Origin: Deltaproteobacteria bacterium
GTDB taxonomy: Bacteria; Desulfobacterota; Binatia; HRBIN30; CADEER01
Assembly (NCBI GenBank): GCA_029262455.1
Contig: JAJCZJ010000022.1
Coordinates: 62,001-126,000, forward strand
Direction of reading: 5' to 3'
Length of the DNA stretch: 64,000 bases
Of this stretch, positions 9,604 through 17,360 are shown in pieces (the first letter of the stretch is position 1; each line of letters begins with the position of its first letter). The notes under the pieces were generated by a model. The model worked only from the letters and a program-made list of their open reading frames with translations, made no database searches and was not told where the DNA came from. Both the position numbers and the translations under genes were made by a program.

Positions 9604-10189
9604 GATTCGCTCCTCATCGCGCCGCTAGAATCTCGCTAATTGGGAACCCTCAGGTTGTTCGACGTTCTTCGACGCCGCGGATTCGAATCATTGGCGGAGC
9701 ATCCCTGGAGAGGAGCAATCGCCTGCCGCGTCTTGGGATCGCCGATGGCTTGCTCTTGCCGTCGCAAATCCCGGAGTCAATCCCGAAAATTGTTCGGGAC
9801 GACAATGTGTCAGACCAACCTATTGGGTTTGCCGTCACTGGGCGCATTTTGTTGCACTGCGGTTAAACTATTTTGGTCGGTACCACTAGGTGTTGTGTTG
9901 AGTCAAGCAAAATTGCACATGATGTTGATATACCGGGCTTGCTTCGTTGCGTTTGCTTTGAATGTTTCGCAACGATTGTGCCGGGCTCCAAACAAGCCAC
10001 GCTGTATGTATCTTGCGCCGCTTGACCGGGTGGATCAACAAAAAAAATTTGCCGAACGTTTGGTCTTCGCCGGACAATGTCCCGACCGTACTGTACAATT
10101 TTCTTGTTTTTTGAGCACAGCGGATGTCATAACATTTGCCGAGCGTAAACGGTTCGATTGCGGGGCGTTTATGGCCGGGAGTCTAGATT
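9604..10189. other. Long intergenic region between divergent genes
   Basis: Nearly 590 bases lie between prkA (minus) and a small plus-strand gene. The stretch is more AT-rich than its neighbours. A plus-strand open frame of 187 codons covers it but has cysteine- and arginine-rich composition, matches no family I recognise and lacks a convincing ribosome site, so I do not call it. The region presumably contains promoters for both flanking units and includes a 19-base inverted repeat listed separately. Confidence 0.6.
9781..9799. repeat. Inverted repeat TCCCGAA-N5-TTCGGGA
   Basis: Perfect 7-base arms (TCCCGAA and TTCGGGA) are separated by five bases (AATTG). It lies about 180 bases upstream of prkA and 390 bases upstream of the small plus-strand gene. 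The dyad has the size of an operator for a dimeric regulator but could equally be an RNA hairpin. No identity is proposed. Confidence 0.5.
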
Positions 10190-10513
10190 GTGTCGGATAC
10201 TAAGAAAGTGCCCAGCTATCGGGCGACATTGGTGATCGAGGGCCTCCCCGGTGAGGATCCTGCTGCGGTGCGGGGGGTTCTTGAAACGAAATTGAGCAAG
10301 GTTGAGATCCCCTCATTTCGGGTCGTGAGTATCGAACCGATGACGCGCCGACGCGCCGCAGCTTTCGATACTGGCCCCCGCCGAGCCGCTCCCGCGGAAG
10401 GCGGTTGGCGCCGTGAGTCGAATGCCGGCGGGATCTTGCTTTTGGTAGCGATCGCTTGGGCGGCGTGGTTTGGCTGGAGTATATTGAAGGTCTTCTTCGC
10501 CTCGGAACTCTAG
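10190..10513 (+). CDS. Hypothetical protein with C-terminal membrane helix
   Basis: This 107-residue protein starts at GTG. The first 50 residues look like a small alpha/beta domain (YRATLVIEGLPGEDPAAVRGVLETKL, broken here only by description), followed by a basic Arg/Ala-rich linker and one hydrophobic segment (ILLLVAIAWAAWFGW) near the C-terminus. That suggests a tail-anchored inner-membrane protein with a cytoplasmic head. I recognise no family. It precedes a secreted DUF4124 protein by about 85 bases, without clear functional coupling. Confidence 0.6.
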   Translation: MSDTKKVPSYRATLVIEGLPGEDPAAVRGVLETKLSKVEIPSFRVVSIEPMTRRRAAAFDTGPRRAAPAEGGWRRESNAGGILLLVAIAWAAWFGWSILKVFFASEL

Positions 10514-10597
10514 GATACTCGTGTCGCGACCCGCTGCAGCAATTGTGTTTTTTTTTGATGTTTGCGACGAGCCGGTCAGACCGGTAATCCTTCTTGT

Positions 10598-11359
10598 ATG
10601 ATGCGGATTGGAATCGTGCTGATTGGTGCCATTGTTTTCTCAACAGGTTCAGCATCGGGCGAGATTTACGAGTGGGTGGACGGCGGTGGGTCTCGTCACT
10701 TCACGAATGACGTCGAAGATATCCCGGAAGCGAGTCGCGAAGCGGCGCGGGTTTTCGTGCGTGAGAAGCGCGTTGCTTTGGTTCAATCTGAGTTGTCGGG
10801 CGACGACCAAGGGAGCGACCCTCTTTCGGAGGGTGTAGGTCGCAGGACTTCGGTGGTCAGTGACGAAGCGAGGAGTGAGGCCCGAGCCCGACGCGAGGCG
10901 CGGCGCGCAGACCGACGGGACGCACGCCGGTCTGCGGAACCGATCCGGCAAGCTCAAGTTGTTTACGACAGGTCCTTTGACTTCCCTGTGACTCCGCCGG
11001 CTGTGAGCGCTCCGCCGGTGGTTCAAGATGTGAACGTCAACATCAGCGGTCCGTTGGCTGTTTCCGAGGTCGTAGTCCTTCCGCCCGATGTCTACTCGCC
11101 ATACGGCAGGGACTACCGTACCGGGGGGTATGGACCGCGTGTCGCGACTTCGTTCGATCGCGGTCGGTCTCGCCACCAAACGGTCCGTATGTTGTTGCAG
11201 GATCAATTTCAGTACGACCGCAACGGCCCGAGTTATTTCGTTGGCGGGCGCATCCCGTTGGGACCTACCTTCAGTGCGAAGCTGCCGCGCGGTGTTCGTT
11301 CTTGCTCTGCGACTCGCGTGAACCGAACAAAGCGTCGGACCAAAGCGGTACGTCGCTAA
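10598..11359 (+). CDS. DUF4124-domain secreted protein
   Basis: The 253-residue product starts with a signal peptide (MMRIGIVLIGAIVFSTGSASG) and then a DUF4124 motif: IYEWVDGGGSRHFTNDVEDIP, the usual 'X-Y-x-W-x-D-x-x-G-x-x-H-F-[TS]-[ND]' pattern of periplasmic or envelope proteins. A long charged Arg/Ala/Glu-rich helical stretch follows, then a Pro/Val segment and a basic C-terminus. The ATG at 10598 is preferred because it places the signal sequence at the N-terminus; an upstream TTG would add 12 residues. Function is unknown in the family. Confidence 0.72.
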   Translation: MMRIGIVLIGAIVFSTGSASGEIYEWVDGGGSRHFTNDVEDIPEASREAARVFVREKRVALVQSELSGDDQGSDPLSEGVGRRTSVVSDEARSEARARREARRADRRDARRSAEPIRQAQVVYDRSFDFPVTPPAVSAPPVVQDVNVNISGPLAVSEVVVLPPDVYSPYGRDYRTGGYGPRVATSFDRGRSRHQTVRMLLQDQFQYDRNGPSYFVGGRIPLGPTFSAKLPRGVRSCSATRVNRTKRRTKAVRR

Positions 11360-11386
11360 CCGTCCGCCTGCTAGCTGGTCATTCGA

Positions 11387-11938
11387 TTGCCCCGTCTTCT
11401 GGATCGCGCGGAAAGTGCCCTGCTCGTTATTGACGTGCAGGAAGCCTATCGCGGCAAGACCGTCGACCACGAAAGAATGGTCGAGCGTGTATGTCGCTTG
11501 ATCCAAGCAGCGCGCGTCTTTGGAATTCCCTTGCTGGTGACCGAGCAGTACCCCAAAGGGATTGGAAAGACGCAACACGAGGTCGCCGACCTTCTACCTC
11601 CAGGGCAACTCGTCGTTGAGAAGACGACGATGAGCTGCTGTGCGCAGCCGGCCTTTCTTGACGCGTTGGAGGCGGCCGGCAGGCAGCAGATTGTGGTTTG
11701 CGGCATCGAGGCGCACGCCTGCGTCAACCAAACGGTGCACGAACTATTGGAACGAGGGTATATTGTGCACTTGCCTTGGGATGCGATTTCGGCGCGCTTT
11801 GAGCGCGATTGCGACGCTGCTTGGCAGAAAATGATCGGATCGGGTGCAGTGCCCTCATCGACCGAGATGATCTGCCTCGAGTGGGTACGTAGCTCCGAGG
11901 CGCCTGAGTTCAAGGCTGTCCACAAGCTCATTAAGTGA
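11387..11938 (+). CDS. Isochorismatase family cysteine hydrolase
   Basis: This 183-residue protein has the cysteine-hydrolase catalytic triad of the family: Asp16 in LLVIDVQEAY, Lys79 in VVEKTTMSC and Cys112 in GIEAHACVNQT, with the preceding cis-peptide motif. Length and motif spacing match the short hydrolases related to YcaC and eukaryotic ISOC2 rather than nicotinamidase proper, whose metal-binding histidines are not evident. The start is TTG. It stands alone between a DUF4124 gene and pyrE. The substrate cannot be deduced. Confidence 0.85.
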   Translation: MPRLLDRAESALLVIDVQEAYRGKTVDHERMVERVCRLIQAARVFGIPLLVTEQYPKGIGKTQHEVADLLPPGQLVVEKTTMSCCAQPAFLDALEAAGRQQIVVCGIEAHACVNQTVHELLERGYIVHLPWDAISARFERDCDAAWQKMIGSGAVPSSTEMICLEWVRSSEAPEFKAVHKLIK

Positions 11939-12072
11939 TCTCCTGAGACCGTCGGAGGAGGAACCGATTGCTGGTTCTTTAGTGGAGTTCACCTGTGGGC
12001 TTGCGCACTCGTCGGCGATGAGCGATTGGAGGTTCCCGTGGTCCGTTATGACGCAGCCCGGGCCGAGACGAT

Positions 12073-12684
12073 ATGACCGACGTGGATGCCGCGAGCCGAG
12101 AGCTCAGTAAGGAACTTTTCGATATTGGCGCGATCCGGTTCGGATCGTTCACTTTGAAGGACGGTCGCGAGTCGCCATTCTACCTCGACCTTCGCATCCT
12201 CGTTTCGCACCCGACCGCCTTAGCGCGGGTCGGACGGGCACTGTCTCGACGTGCCGCGGATCTGAACTTCGACCGGATTGCTGGAATTCCCTATGCTGGG
12301 TTGCCGATCGCGGTCGCGATGTCTCTAGTCTCGGAGCGGCCGATGGTCTACCCGCGCAAGGAGGCCAAGGAGTACGGTACTCGAAAGGCTGTGGAGGGAA
12401 AATTCGCCAAAGGGGAAGTCGCGCTGGTCGTGGACGATGTCATTACCAGTGGTGGGGCGAAGTTGGAGGCGATTGCAGCGCTGCGGGAAGTTGGTCTGCG
12501 TGTCGAGGATGTCTTGGTCGTCGTCGACCGCACCGCGCCTGGTGCGAATGCGATCGAACAGGCAGGTTTTCGTTTGCACAGTGTTCTGCGCGTCGAGGTT
12601 CTGCTTCATGCCTTGAAGCAAGATCAACTGATTGCCGAAGCCGATTGTGAGCGCAGTCTGACCTTTCTCTCGAGCCAGGCCTGA
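12073..12684 (+). CDS. pyrE: Orotate phosphoribosyltransferase
   Basis: PyrE transfers a phosphoribosyl group from PRPP to orotate in UMP synthesis. The 203-residue protein shows the substrate region GSFTLKDGRESPFYLDLR, the IAGIPYAGLPIA loop, the KEYGTRKAVEG flexible loop and the PRPP-binding motif VALVVDDVITSGGAK. The start ATG at 12073 gives the usual N-terminus. It is followed 12 bases later by an M16 peptidase gene, so the two are probably co-transcribed although functionally unrelated. Confidence 0.93.
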   Translation: MTDVDAASRELSKELFDIGAIRFGSFTLKDGRESPFYLDLRILVSHPTALARVGRALSRRAADLNFDRIAGIPYAGLPIAVAMSLVSERPMVYPRKEAKEYGTRKAVEGKFAKGEVALVVDDVITSGGAKLEAIAALREVGLRVEDVLVVVDRTAPGANAIEQAGFRLHSVLRVEVLLHALKQDQLIAEADCERSLTFLSSQA

Positions 12685-12696
12685 GCGGCGATCAAC

Positions 12697-13929
12697 TTGC
12701 CCGCAACGACTGAGACGACCCAACCGACAGCGGCTCCCGTGCAGCGATTTCGCTGCCGTGGACTGGAGGTTGTCTATCAGCATTATCCGGGGCGACTCAC
12801 GGCGATCTCACTGAGTGCGCGCGCCGGTGCGCGCTATGACGGGGTTTCCCCAGGTTTGGCACATCTCACGGAGCACATGCTGTTCCAGGGAACTTCCGAG
12901 ACTGATCAACTGACGCTGAACAAGCGTGCGGCGGAGCTTGGCGGAGAGCACAACGCCGACACCGGTTATGAAGATGTGTCGCTGCTCTTCGAGGTCTTCA
13001 ACGAAGACTTGGAAGAGGCGCTGGCGCTGTTGGCGGAGCAATACTACGACAGCCGGATCGACGCGAAGGTGCTCGCCAAAGAGCGTCGCGTCGTCATTGA
13101 AGAGATCCGCGGGCGTCTCGAGGATCCGTCGGAACGACTCTACCGCCGCGCCTGGACGCGCCTCTTTTCAGGGGCGCTGGCGAGTCCTGTTGCCGGTACC
13201 GTTTCCAGCGTCCGCAAGATCGAAGTCGACCAAGTGGAAGCTTTCCGACGTAAGCATTTGACTCACGCTAATTCGGTTCTGTCGATCGTAGGTGGCGCAA
13301 CGATCAAGGATGTCCGGCGGTTTGTGCGCAAGATCTTTACGCGAACCGACGCCGGCTCTCCTGTCCCGCGTCCCGCAATCGCGTTCCGCCGCGGCGGGGA
13401 GTGCCACATGCGATCGACCGAACGGGGGCAAGCGTACGTAACAGTGTTGATTTCGCTGCCGCCGGACCCGCGACACATCCTGGCGACCGGGGTGGCGCTC
13501 GACATGATCGGAACCGATCCCGACAGCCGACTGTTTCAGGAGCTGCGAGAGAAGATGGGGCTGAGTTACGATGTATCAGCTCATCTCGAATGGGGTCCCG
13601 ATTGGTCGGTGGCGACGATTTCGTCGAGTAGTTCGCGCGCCCAGGTCGATCGGCTGTTGCGCGAGATGCAGCGGGTCTGCCAGGAGGCTGCGGATAGCGG
13701 CTTTGCCGCCGATGAATTTGCGCGTGCCCGCAAGAAGATCCGCTATCGCAACGCGATGCTGGCGGAGAGCCGTCTCGATCAAGCCGGTGCGCTCGCCGAG
13801 AGTGCACTCTGGGGAGCCCCAACTCCGGAAGAGGCGGAACGCATCGTCGCGGGACTGTCGCAGGAGGAAGTAGAAGCTTCTTGGAGACGCACGCTGACCG
13901 GAGACACCGTCGTCGCCGTCTTACGCTGA
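12697..13929 (+). CDS. M16 family zinc metallopeptidase
   Basis: The 410-residue protein is an insulinase-type (pitrilysin, M16) peptidase. The inverted zinc motif HLTEH is at residues 56-60, and the downstream zinc-ligand glutamate region is VVIEEIRGRLEDPSERLYRRAW, described in parts as VVIEEIRG and ERLYRRAW. The C-terminal half carries the non-catalytic M16C domain with GLSYDVSAHLEWG. Such roughly 400-residue forms (PqqL/YmxG-like) act on peptides, often at the envelope, but no signal peptide is evident here. The TTG start lies 12 bases after pyrE. Confidence 0.88.
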   Translation: MPATTETTQPTAAPVQRFRCRGLEVVYQHYPGRLTAISLSARAGARYDGVSPGLAHLTEHMLFQGTSETDQLTLNKRAAELGGEHNADTGYEDVSLLFEVFNEDLEEALALLAEQYYDSRIDAKVLAKERRVVIEEIRGRLEDPSERLYRRAWTRLFSGALASPVAGTVSSVRKIEVDQVEAFRRKHLTHANSVLSIVGGATIKDVRRFVRKIFTRTDAGSPVPRPAIAFRRGGECHMRSTERGQAYVTVLISLPPDPRHILATGVALDMIGTDPDSRLFQELREKMGLSYDVSAHLEWGPDWSVATISSSSSRAQVDRLLREMQRVCQEAADSGFAADEFARARKKIRYRNAMLAESRLDQAGALAESALWGAPTPEEAERIVAGLSQEEVEASWRRTLTGDTVVAVLR

Positions 13930-13968
13930 TTCGGTGCGAACTGCGGTACGGCGCCGCAGGCGGTCGCC

Positions 13969-14376
13969 TCAGGACATTCCTTCGTCGAAGCACTGCCCCG
14001 GTCCGCTGAACTCGTCCCAGCCCGCTTTCGATCCGGTAAACATGTGGGCTCCGACCTTGAGTCCAATGTCCGAGTCGAGACCTCCCGCTGGAATCCAGTA
14101 GGTACGGCCCGATTCATCGGAGAACGGAGCTGGCGAGCTACATTCAGGGCAAAAGGAAGCGCCGGAGCCTGATTCGGGGCGATAGTGTTTGACCAGATCG
14201 TCGCCCGCCAGCCACCGAAAATTTCTTTCGGGGATCACCAACACAGCGTTTGCAGCCGAGCCGGTAACCTGGCGACAGCGGCTGCAGTGGCACTGGTAGA
14301 GGAACGAGCTCCGGAGATCGTCTCCGTGGAGTTCATAGCGAATTTGGCCGCAGAGGCAGCTTCCAGAAACGGTCAT
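13969..14376 (-). CDS. GFA-family zinc-binding protein (glutathione-dependent formaldehyde-activating-like)
   Basis: This roughly 135-residue protein has the cysteine pattern of the GFA/CENP-V fold: CLCGQIRY near the start, CHCSRCRQVTGS, and CPEC later, all zinc ligands. The ATG giving MTVSGSCLCG fits the family start better than the upstream codon. The original family member was linked to formaldehyde handling, but most members have unknown roles, so only the fold is secure. It ends convergently with the M16 gene and lies downstream of a barrel protein on the same strand. Confidence 0.85.
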   Translation of the reverse strand: MTVSGSCLCGQIRYELHGDDLRSSFLYQCHCSRCRQVTGSAANAVLVIPERNFRWLAGDDLVKHYRPESGSGASFCPECSSPAPFSDESGRTYWIPAGGLDSDIGLKVGAHMFTGSKAGWDEFSGPGQCFDEGMS

Positions 14377-14446
14377 CACTGAACTCTCTACCACCACCGG
14401 TGGTGTCGAGCACCCGCTTAGTTTCCATGCTCGGCGTGGATTCGAA

Positions 14447-15037
14447 TCAGCGCGGCGGGGCTTCGCCGCCGAAATGAAAGCCGAGTGTCGCCAGGAAGGA
14501 TACTAGCTCGAGGTCTCCGATGGCGCTGGCGTCGGCACGATGGTAGCGGACGTCGGCGCCCAATGAGATGAGATCGCTGAGGCGGTACGCGAGACCGCCC
14601 CCGACATTGTACCCGAACGAGTCGTCTTCAGCCTCGAGATCACTTGCGAATACGCGCTCGACATCCACATCGGTATGGTACAAGCCGATTTCTGCACCGA
14701 GCCATGGGCGGAATCGCCGATTGCCGAGAGGATATAGCTTGCCACCAGCGGTTACGGTCACCAAGGTCAGCGTATCTAGAATGCCGACATCGAGCGGCGT
14801 GAATCCGCCGCGAATATTCACTGTCGGTTCGAAGTATTCTCCGAGCTCGTAGCCGAAACCGGCTCCGAACAGCCCGCCGGCTTCATCGTCGCTGTTGATT
14901 TCCAACTCGCGGTTGACCGAAAGGACGTTGAGCAAGATGCTGGCGCCACCTTCGATCTGCAGGTGCCACTGTGCCTGACTTGCACCGGGAAATCCGCAAG
15001 TCACGAGGGCAATAGCGATCAGGGCGATACGTCGCAT
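14447..15037 (-). CDS. Outer-membrane beta-barrel protein
   Basis: The 196-residue product begins with a clear signal peptide (MRRIALIAIALVTCGFPGASQA, split here as MRRIALIAIALVTC plus GFPGASQA). Alternating hydrophobic/polar strands follow, such as GAGFGYELGEYF, YNVGGGLAYRLSD and LGADVRYHRA, ending FLATLGFHFG. This is typical of small eight-stranded OmpA/OmpW-type barrels. No peptidoglycan-binding domain is present. It lies four bases after ssb on the same strand. Function unknown. Confidence 0.78.
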   Translation of the reverse strand: MRRIALIAIALVTCGFPGASQAQWHLQIEGGASILLNVLSVNRELEINSDDEAGGLFGAGFGYELGEYFEPTVNIRGGFTPLDVGILDTLTLVTVTAGGKLYPLGNRRFRPWLGAEIGLYHTDVDVERVFASDLEAEDDSFGYNVGGGLAYRLSDLISLGADVRYHRADASAIGDLELVSFLATLGFHFGGEAPPR

Positions 15038-15040
15038 TGT

Positions 15041-15475
15041 CTAGAAGGGGATATCGTCGTCTTCCTGTGGTGCTGAAGGATCGTCTTGTCCCGGAGGTGC
15101 GTTGAACGAACCGCCACCGCCACTGCCGCCACCTGCGCCACCGCCGCCATCACGCCCACCCAGAAAACGGACGTCGCGGGCGATGATCTCGCTGATGTAC
15201 TTCTTGTTGCCGTCCTTGTCGTCGTAACTGCGATTGGTGATGCGGCCTTCGATGAAGACTTGACGTCCCTTAGATAGATACTGTCCACAGGTCTCGGCTT
15301 GTTTTCCCCAAACGACGATGTTGTGCCATTCGGTCTTTTCCTGCTTCTGCCCCTGCTGATCGTTCCATTTCTCGGTCGTCGCGACCGAGAACTTCGCCAC
15401 GGCGCGGCCGCTGGGCGTGAAGCGGACTTCCGGATCCTTGCCAAGGTTCCCAATAATGATCGCTTTGTTGACCAT
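15041..15475 (-). CDS. ssb: Single-stranded DNA-binding protein
   Basis: SSB coats single-stranded DNA during replication and repair. The 144-residue protein has the OB-fold sequence (NKAIIIGNLGKDPEVRF, VATTEKW, TEWHNIVVWGKQAE, YLSKGRQVFIEGRI), a Gly-rich linker and the acidic tip DDDIPF that binds partner proteins. The ATG at 15475 is the family start; a longer open frame upstream is non-homologous. It is divergent from the RNase J gene. Confidence 0.95.
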   Translation of the reverse strand: MVNKAIIIGNLGKDPEVRFTPSGRAVAKFSVATTEKWNDQQGQKQEKTEWHNIVVWGKQAETCGQYLSKGRQVFIEGRITNRSYDDKDGNKKYISEIIARDVRFLGGRDGGGGAGGGSGGGGSFNAPPGQDDPSAPQEDDDIPF

Positions 15476-15691
15476 GTTCTTCCTCGATTGCTGTTTTTTG
15501 ACTGTTTGCAGGCGGGTGGGTGCAGGTCGTACCGGATGGCGGTTGCTATCAATGGTGTAGATTAGAGTCAAGAAGCCGTCGATTCCCACGTTGACTTGGC
15601 TGAGTGGGCGCCGCTATCATCATCAAGTGGTGGTGTGGCGGTATGGAGGTTGGGTGAATTGGGCTCGTGCGTCGGGCGTGCGGGTGCATTG

Positions 15692-17359
15692 ATGGCCTAC
15701 GATTCGAGTGGCCCATTGCGAGTAGTCCCGCTCGGCGGATTGGGCGAAATTGGGCTCAACTGTCTTCTTTTGGAGTGCGGTGGGCAGGCGATTGCCATCG
15801 ACTGCGGTGTGATGTTCCCCGAGGCGGGTATGCTCGGGATCGACTTGGTTTTACCGGACTTCGAGTATCTTCGCTCGCTCGGCGACCGCTTTTTGGGGTT
15901 CGTCATTACCCATGGGCACGAAGATCACATCGGCGGGCTGCCGTACGCATTGCGCGATGTGCATGCTCCCGTCTACGCGACACCGATGGCGTCTGGGTTG
16001 ATTACCTCGCGTCTTGCCGAGCACGGGCTGGAGGACACCGTGTTGCATGAGTTTCGCCCGCGCCAGTCCTTTTCTTTGGGACCTTTTGAAATCGACCCGA
16101 TCCACGTTACCCACTCGATCGTCGATGCCGTCGGCCTCGCCATCAAGACGCCGCATGGTGTGGTCATCCACACCGGGGACTTTAAGATCGATCAGACGCC
16201 AATCGACGGCCGAGGACCCGATCTGCAGGCTTTTGCGGAGTATGGGTCTCAGGGGGTCCTTTTGATGCTGTCTGACTCGACGAATGCGATGAGTGAGGGC
16301 GCGACTGGATCGGAAAGCGACGTTAGGGGCGGTCTCGAGGACGCGTTTCGCGATGTCGACGGACGAGTGTTCTTTTCGACCTTTTCGTCGCACGTGCATC
16401 GCCTTCAGCAAGTGCTCGAACTGTCTGAGGCGTTCGGACGCAGGGTCGCGGTCGTTGGCCGCAGTCTTGTGAACTCGATCCGGATTGCCACCGAGATTGG
16501 TCACCTCAAGGCGCCGCCCTCGCTCTTTGTGGACGTCTCGAAGGTGTCGATGTTGTTGCCGAAAGAAGTGACCCTCCTGACCAGTGGCAGCCAGGGCGAG
16601 GCGCGTTCCGCTCTGGTTCGTATCGCGGTTGGCGATCATGGCAAAGTCTCGATGGAGCCGGGCGATCGCGTCATTCTGTCGTCTCGTGTGATTCCAGGAA
16701 ACGAAAAGCCGATCGGAAACATGGTCAACCACATGTACCGACGCGGGGCAGACGTATTGGATCGCTCGTCGGCACCGGTGCACGTCTCGGGACACGCGAG
16801 CCGCGACGAGTTGGCCTTGATGCTGAAGTTGGTCCAGCCGCGCTTTTTTGTTCCAGTGCACGGCGAATACCGACACTTGTCGCACCATCGGCATTTGGCA
16901 CAGAGGGTCGGACTGGCTGCTGACGATGTCTACTTGATTGAGGATGGGCAGACTCTCGAGGTCGATGCCAACGGAGCGCGGCGCGGCGAGTCTGTTCAGG
17001 CCGGGCGGGTGTTTGTCGACGGAAAGGGGGTTGGCGACGTGGACGATGTGGTGCTGCGCGATCGCCGCCATCTCTCGCGCGACGGGTTGTTGCTGGCTGT
17101 CCTCACGGTCGACCAGCATACGGGTGATCTAATTTCCGGCCCCGATTTCGTTTCGCGCGGCGTCTTCGAGCAGGGCGAGGAGGCGCAGTACTTCGACGCT
17201 GCGAGGACGGTTGTGACCGACACCTTGGCGGCGATCACGGCCGAGTCCCGAACTGATTCGCTGGAAGTTTCCGAAGAGATCCGTCGGGCGTTGCGACGCT
17301 ATCTCAGCCGCACGCTCGCGCGTCGTCCGATCGTGCTCCCTTACGTCATGGAGATGTGA
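15692..17359 (+). CDS. rnj: Ribonuclease J
   Basis: RNase J is a metallo-beta-lactamase endo/5'-exoribonuclease for mRNA turnover. The 555-residue protein has the zinc motif HGHEDH at 74-79, further ligands in HTGDFKID and SDSTNA, and the beta-CASP motif region SGSQGE. The C-terminal histidine in VHGEYRHL and a C-terminal domain follow. The ATG at 15692 gives MAYDSSG and then VVPLGGLGEIG; upstream in-frame codons look unrelated. It is followed one base later by ftsK. Confidence 0.94.
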   Translation: MAYDSSGPLRVVPLGGLGEIGLNCLLLECGGQAIAIDCGVMFPEAGMLGIDLVLPDFEYLRSLGDRFLGFVITHGHEDHIGGLPYALRDVHAPVYATPMASGLITSRLAEHGLEDTVLHEFRPRQSFSLGPFEIDPIHVTHSIVDAVGLAIKTPHGVVIHTGDFKIDQTPIDGRGPDLQAFAEYGSQGVLLMLSDSTNAMSEGATGSESDVRGGLEDAFRDVDGRVFFSTFSSHVHRLQQVLELSEAFGRRVAVVGRSLVNSIRIATEIGHLKAPPSLFVDVSKVSMLLPKEVTLLTSGSQGEARSALVRIAVGDHGKVSMEPGDRVILSSRVIPGNEKPIGNMVNHMYRRGADVLDRSSAPVHVSGHASRDELALMLKLVQPRFFVPVHGEYRHLSHHRHLAQRVGLAADDVYLIEDGQTLEVDANGARRGESVQAGRVFVDGKGVGDVDDVVLRDRRHLSRDGLLLAVLTVDQHTGDLISGPDFVSRGVFEQGEEAQYFDAARTVVTDTLAAITAESRTDSLEVSEEIRRALRRYLSRTLARRPIVLPYVMEM

Positions 17360-17360
17360 A

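Noticed and set aside
9640-10203. 187-codon plus-strand ORF in the prkA upstream gap
   Set aside because: Cys/Arg-rich, no recognisable motif or ribosome site, AT-richer intergenic setting, and it runs into the start of the next gene.
15851-17119. 422-codon minus-strand ORF opposite RNase J
   Set aside because: Shadow frame of rnj; composition rich in His/Arg/Gln and no family match, whereas rnj has full motifs.
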